Assembly: GCA_029667085.1 (NCBI GenBank)
Contig: JARUHJ010000002.1
Span: 452,054 to 516,053 of the forward strand
Origin: Deltaproteobacteria bacterium IMCC39524
GTDB taxonomy: Bacteria; Desulfobacterota; Desulfuromonadia; Desulfuromonadales; BM103
Direction: 5' to 3'
DNA length: 64,000 nt
The notes under the pieces are model-generated. The model made no database searches, was not told where the DNA came from, and saw only the letters and a program-made list of their open reading frames with translations. Shown here one piece after another: positions 60,803 through 64,000 of the stretch (positions are counted from its first letter, which is position 1; each line of letters starts with the position of its first letter). Made by a program: the position numbers and the translations under genes.

Positions 60803-61504
60803 TCAGTAACATTTAATCATTTGATCATTGTCTCTGCGCTCGAAGCCCGCATAAATGCCGTCTTCTCTTTGGCTTCGTAAGCAATCTTTACCAACAACAG
60901 CCCAGCCTTCAGATCTTTTAAATTTGACGACCTTGTTTTCTGAAAGCAAGTAATGCATCGCTCTGCATCCGATGCTATATGTTTTTCCAGAGGTAAAGTG
61001 TACTTCAATGAGTTCCCCCGCATTTTCCCCACGCAGGTAGTTCCTCTGGGCGAAGTAGGCCACAGTCGTCAATGCGAAAACAAAAAAGAAAAGATCCTGT
61101 GGCCGAAAGGATTCAAGAAATACTGAACTGAGCATCTGAATGTCTTCAGGAAAACGCCGTGCAGAAAGAACCTGCCAGTAACTTACTCCCATTTTGGAGC
61201 TGAATAACGCCAAGCCTGCCAGTACATTGCTGAGTATGCCACCGAAAAGCGTTAGCATCAGCGCACTGGGAAGGTTAAAACGTTGAACGCCTTTCGGTCT
61301 TAAAAGGTGAACACTCCCTATTGCAGCACCTAGTAATATGACAAAGGCGATGGTAAAGACTCCGGTGAACAATGTGAAGAACACCCAGATGCCGGCAACC
61401 AGAACTGTTACCATTACGCGTGCCAGGTGAAGAATCAGAATCTGACCTGGGGCCTCTCCATCTGAGGCCGTTCTGAAATACTTGATGATTTCCCAACGCT
61501 CCAT
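60803..61504 (-). CDS. Hypothetical membrane protein
   Basis: The 233-residue protein has about four membrane helices in the first 150 residues (for example MVTVLVAGIWVFFTLFTGV) and a cytoplasmic C-terminal domain (about 160-230) of mixed beta/alpha character with no recognised motif. It is the last minus-strand gene of the cytochrome-NHL cluster; the tetrahaem gene ends 147 bases upstream, so co-transcription is uncertain. Family not recognised. Confidence 0.65.
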   Translation of the reverse strand: MERWEIIKYFRTASDGEAPGQILILHLARVMVTVLVAGIWVFFTLFTGVFTIAFVILLGAAIGSVHLLRPKGVQRFNLPSALMLTLFGGILSNVLAGLALFSSKMGVSYWQVLSARRFPEDIQMLSSVFLESFRPQDLFFFVFALTTVAYFAQRNYLRGENAGELIEVHFTSGKTYSIGCRAMHYLLSENKVVKFKRSEGWAVVGKDCLRSQREDGIYAGFERRDNDQMIKCY

Positions 61505-61651
61505 AAAAAAGAATTTTTTACTTTATTTTTCAGAATCATTGCCGCCCCTCCTTTCCCTTGACTCCACTCAGCAGATATTTACTTCGTGAATCCAAGATGA
61601 CGCCTCTATGTAAGCTTTGAGGAACGAAACCCGGCATTTAATGCTTAAAAA

Positions 61652-62227
61652 TCAGGTACTGTGACAGTCCAGGCAAAGTGTTGACCCCTGGTTTGAGATC
61701 CTCAAAAGAGCGATCTCTTCACGATGCGGGCTATGGCAGGTTGTGCAAAGAATGTAGTTATCATAAAGTTTCAGGCTGGTCTCCTTGAAATTCTGGTTCG
61801 AACCAAACGCGTAATATTCTACGAAAATTTCATGGTTTAAACCTGGCTCTGCCTCTGTTATGTCTGTGTGGCAATTTCTGCATGATCTTTGCAACGAGCC
61901 AATTTTGTTCCAGCTGGCTTCATTCTTTATGTCTTGAGGGAATATTACATCTGTTGTGTATGCCTCAGGGTTGTCCTTGCCCCCAATGACTGTTGCAAAT
62001 TTGTGGCAGGTATCACAAACGCTCTGGCAGTCTTTAGGGTCATCACTGAAAGGCACTTCGAAATCTTCCCAGCAGGCTGATGCTTTTTGATGGATGCTTT
62101 GATGTTCAGGGGGCGTAAGTGGGGGCTCTGTAGAGGAGGCTGCTTCTGAAATGGTTGTGCCCGTCTTGATAACACAAACGAGGACGAGAAGAGTTCTTAT
62201 TGTTAATGAAAAGGTCCTTTTAAGCAT
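61652..62227 (-). CDS. Periplasmic tetrahaem cytochrome c
   Basis: About 191 residues: signal peptide (about 1-27), then haem motifs CDTCH, CRNCH, CTTCH and CLDCH, the last at the extreme C-terminus. Start ATG 62227 is supported by AGGAGGT directly upstream; an earlier in-frame ATG at 62251 is rejected. It is the second gene behind the riboswitch at 63685, after the NHL-repeat gene; the two genes are likely co-transcribed. Function inferred as periplasmic electron carrier. Confidence 0.9.
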   Translation of the reverse strand: MLKRTFSLTIRTLLVLVCVIKTGTTISEAASSTEPPLTPPEHQSIHQKASACWEDFEVPFSDDPKDCQSVCDTCHKFATVIGGKDNPEAYTTDVIFPQDIKNEASWNKIGSLQRSCRNCHTDITEAEPGLNHEIFVEYYAFGSNQNFKETSLKLYDNYILCTTCHSPHREEIALLRISNQGSTLCLDCHST

Positions 62228-62353
62228 AGTGACCTCCTGTAGTGGACTCAATCCTTACATTAGACAACTCAGCATTCTCTACGAGTGGAGAACGGTTACT
62301 TTCCCTATCCATCTCACAGTAGATAGAGCTTATTGCCGGGAACAAGTTTCAGC

Positions 62354-63622
62354 CTATTCGCCACCCAGGCCGATGTAAATAAGAGCATATTCCTTGCTGC
62401 AATTTGGGCAGACGACTTTTCTCTGTTTTTTCTTTACTTTCTTTTCTCTCTCCTTATGGTCATTGTTTTCTTGCTTGTCTATTAAGGAGATTGCTTCCTT
62501 TGCTTTTCTCTGCTCAGCTAACTCAGATTTTCTCTTTTCGATATAGTTGTTTAGTGCTTCAATGTCATCTTCTGTAATGGGATTTTCTTCCAGATAGGTT
62601 TGTGTCAGAACCTGCCAAACGCTGAATCGATTGTTCAGGTCATCCGTAATGATTATTCTGTCTTTTCTGTCGATGTGAATATCATTTGGGCGATTTAACC
62701 CCATGGAATGATTGGTCGGCTCTTTTGCCATGGTTGCAAAAAGCAGTTCTCCGTTCTGAGCGAATGTAATCAGGGCTGCACTTCCCTGATCAATGATATG
62801 AAGCTTCTCCTGGCTGTCGAAGGCTAGGTCCCATGGTCTTTTGATGACGGAATCACCCTTATTCTGCTTGATTTTGAAAATTTCCAGAAAATTTCCGGCG
62901 TTGTCAAATATCTTGATTTCCGAGTTGCCGGTATCGGCGACATATAAGTTGCCTTCAGGGTTAACGGCCAGACCGTGGGGGGAATTTAACTTGGCTTCAG
63001 CGTTCTCGCCACCGCCAATTTCAAAAAGTAGTTGGCCGCTCCTGTCAAAAGCAAATACTTTGTTGAGAACAGAATCCGAGGCATAGATCGTCTGGGTGGC
63101 TGAGTCTATGGCAATTTTTTCCAGTTTTTCAAATTTTAAATTTCTGCCAATCAAGGCGATAGACTCCAGGTTGCGGTCAAAAACTGTGATGACGCCTTTT
63201 TTCTGGTCTGCCACCATAAAGTTGTTTTTACCATCAATGGCAATATCGACAGGATTTTCGAAAAGGGAGAATTGTCTTTTGAAGAGGTTGCCGGTCTTTT
63301 TCTGGGAAAAATCAAAAACCTTGATCTCTCCGCTTCCCCATTCTGTAACCAGCACCGTATTAGCGTCCATTGTGGTTACGCTTGTTGGGCGGGAGAGGTT
63401 TTTCTGCCAGTCTTCGCCTAAAACAGTCTCGATGAATTGGCTGCCTTTGCTTGTGGCAAGATCGGTCTCTGAGTTAAAAACTCCGACAAATTCCAATTGA
63501 TACTTGTTGGGTGTAGGTGGCCATAGTCGCCTGATTTGGGGAGTGTCTGTGGCGTGGCAAAGTGATGCAAATATAACGACTGGAAAGAAAATGAGAAGAC
63601 TGCGGAGGGCTAGAGTACACAT
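62354..63622 (-). CDS. NHL-repeat protein with C-terminal Cys motif, riboswitch-controlled
   Basis: The 422-residue protein has a signal peptide (about 1-24), a six-bladed NHL-type propeller (about 40-340; repeats such as SPHGLAVNPEGNLYVADTGNSEIKIFD), a coiled coil of charged residues (about 350-400) and a terminal CPNC motif. NHL proteins are often encoded beside multihaem cytochromes in metal-reducing bacteria and may scaffold them. The start codon directly follows GGGGGAACC, which can be sequestered by the upstream riboswitch. Confidence 0.85.
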   Translation of the reverse strand: MCTLALRSLLIFFPVVIFASLCHATDTPQIRRLWPPTPNKYQLEFVGVFNSETDLATSKGSQFIETVLGEDWQKNLSRPTSVTTMDANTVLVTEWGSGEIKVFDFSQKKTGNLFKRQFSLFENPVDIAIDGKNNFMVADQKKGVITVFDRNLESIALIGRNLKFEKLEKIAIDSATQTIYASDSVLNKVFAFDRSGQLLFEIGGGENAEAKLNSPHGLAVNPEGNLYVADTGNSEIKIFDNAGNFLEIFKIKQNKGDSVIKRPWDLAFDSQEKLHIIDQGSAALITFAQNGELLFATMAKEPTNHSMGLNRPNDIHIDRKDRIIITDDLNNRFSVWQVLTQTYLEENPITEDDIEALNNYIEKRKSELAEQRKAKEAISLIDKQENNDHKEREKKVKKKQRKVVCPNCSKEYALIYIGLGGE

Positions 63623-63631
63623 GGTTCCCCC
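63623..63631 (-). promoter_or_regulatory. Predicted switching segment at the NHL gene start
   Basis: GGGGGAACC immediately before the ATG is complementary over seven bases to GGTTCCC at the 3' end of the aptamer (63701-63695). Pairing would occlude the ribosome-binding region, suggesting translational control. No terminator-like T-run is present between aptamer and start. Confidence 0.55.
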
Positions 63632-63684
63632 ATCTCTGAGTAGCGGTTACCCCCTGTTACTGATTGAATATCATCGTCCGATAA

Positions 63685-63785
63685 CGTTCAGCTTGGGAAC
63701 CCGGCTATCTTGTGGAGGAGAAGGGAAGATAAAGATCCGTGGCTTTCCGTCCCTGCCTCACGACAGGTTTGGTATTGTCAACGAA
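63685..63785 (-). promoter_or_regulatory. GEMM-I cyclic-dinucleotide riboswitch 2 (predicted cyclic AMP-GMP type)
   Basis: On the minus strand: CCAAACC (63772-63766), P2 hairpin CCTGTC-GTGA-GGCAGG with GNRA tetraloop, GGACGGAAAGCC, ACGGATCT...AGATAGCCGGGTTCCC. The CC/GG pairing at positions 21-22/45-46 replaces GC/GC of riboswitch 1, a compensatory change confirming the alignment; the base at position 20 is A (complement of 63773), predicting cyclic AMP-GMP. It lies just upstream of the NHL-cytochrome operon, the typical regulon of such Geobacter switches. Confidence 0.82.
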
Positions 63786-63871
63786 GCTATCGCTCAACAC
63801 ATTTCCATTTAAACTCAGGGTTAGAATTTGTCAAGAAACTCTAATTGTTTGTCTGTTATGCGTTCAATTTA

Positions 63872-64000
63872 GAGGCTGTCCTAGATAACTGAATTTCGTC
63901 TAGGATAGCAGTATGCGTAAAAGTCGTTTAAGTGAGTCCAAACAACAACGCTTAATTGAGCTCTTTATTTCAGGGTCAACGGCCCGAACAGCCGCTGCCC
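63872..64000 (+). mobile_element. IS1595-family insertion sequence, left end (continues beyond window)
   Basis: The terminal sequence GAGGCTGTCCTAGATAACTG resembles left ends of the IS1595/IS1016 group, and contains an inverted CTGTCCTAGA/TCTAGGATAG hairpin. The transposase starts at 63913 and runs off the window. The right end and any target duplication are not visible. Confidence 0.75.
63913..64000 (+). CDS. IS1595-family transposase, N-terminal fragment
   Basis: The first 29 residues, MRKSRLSESKQQRLIELFI... with GSTARTAA, match the N-terminal helix-turn-helix of IS1595-type transposases. The fragment is cut by the window edge; whether the gene is intact cannot be told. Confidence 0.75.
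   Translation, partial: MRKSRLSESKQQRLIELFISGSTARTAAA

Noticed and set aside
1..64000. CRISPR arrays, rRNA operons, tRNAs and prophage
   Set aside because: No regular spaced repeats, rRNA-like or tRNA-like sequence, integrase or phage structural gene was recognised.

Overview
The window looks like chromosomal DNA from an anaerobic, exoelectrogen-type member of the Desulfuromonadota (Geobacter/Desulfuromonas/Pelobacter-like). The evidence is multiheme c-type cytochromes at both ends, a ResB/CcsA (System II) haem-ligation pair, GEMM-I riboswitches of the kind known from Geobacter, a hybrid type II secretion/type IV pilus operon with PilMNOP-like and cohesin-secretin proteins, and the FtsEX-EnvC-CtpA-YibQ order common in this group. 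The placement rests on gene content and family knowledge; no database search was possible. No rRNA, tRNA or CRISPR array was seen.

Layout. 0-1.6 kb: a truncated and a complete multiheme cytochrome. 1.7-10.9 kb: nine-gene envelope machine (GspF, GspE, PilM-, PilN-, PilO-, PilP-like, lipoprotein secretin with TPR and cohesin domains, two pseudopilins). 11-16.3 kb: ftsE-ftsX-envC-ctpA-yibQ-like. 16.3-23 kb: a ParA-like ATPase on the minus strand, then xseA, an M23 peptidase, xseB, ispA and dxs on the plus strand. 23-28 kb (minus): a receiver-GAF protein with a non-canonical receiver, a PhnD-like/TM/PATAN fusion, ResB and CcsA. 28-31.7 kb: biotin operon bioW-bioF-bioH-bioC behind a BirA-like operator. 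31.9-38.5 kb (minus): an OmpA/OprF-type porin, then a five-gene cassette joining a LolA-like periplasmic protein, two MacB/LolC-type permeases, their ATPase and an outer-membrane beta-barrel. 38.6-39.1 kb: a MITE-like element without coding capacity. 39.2-57.8 kb: mostly housekeeping and accessory single genes (methyltransferase, ArsP-like permease, SlyD-like FKBP with a Cys/Asp insertion, RlmI-like methyltransferase, membrane phosphodiesterase, PpiB, AI-2E transporter, PHP phosphoesterase, MntP, DsbC-like protein with a haem motif, FabI, HflX, MltD, Smr protein). 57.9-60.6 kb: a GEMM-I riboswitch with terminator ahead of two secreted-protein genes. 60.8-63.8 kb (minus): a membrane protein, a tetrahaem cytochrome and an NHL-repeat protein, the last behind a second GEMM-I riboswitch. 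The window ends inside an IS1595-family insertion sequence.

How it fits together. Several loci concern the cell envelope and extracytoplasmic electron transfer: the secretion/pilus machine, the cytochromes, the System II haem ligase, a haem-bearing disulfide isomerase and the candidate lipid/lipoprotein export cassette. Both riboswitches carry an A at the position that, by my alignment, separates cyclic AMP-GMP from cyclic di-GMP recognition. The operon ATPase GspE has an MshEN-like N-terminus that may also bind a cyclic dinucleotide. The most novel-looking items are the paired riboswitches, the ABC/LolA/beta-barrel cassette, the coexistence of two pimelate routes in one biotin operon, and the MITE-like element with compensatory hairpin changes.
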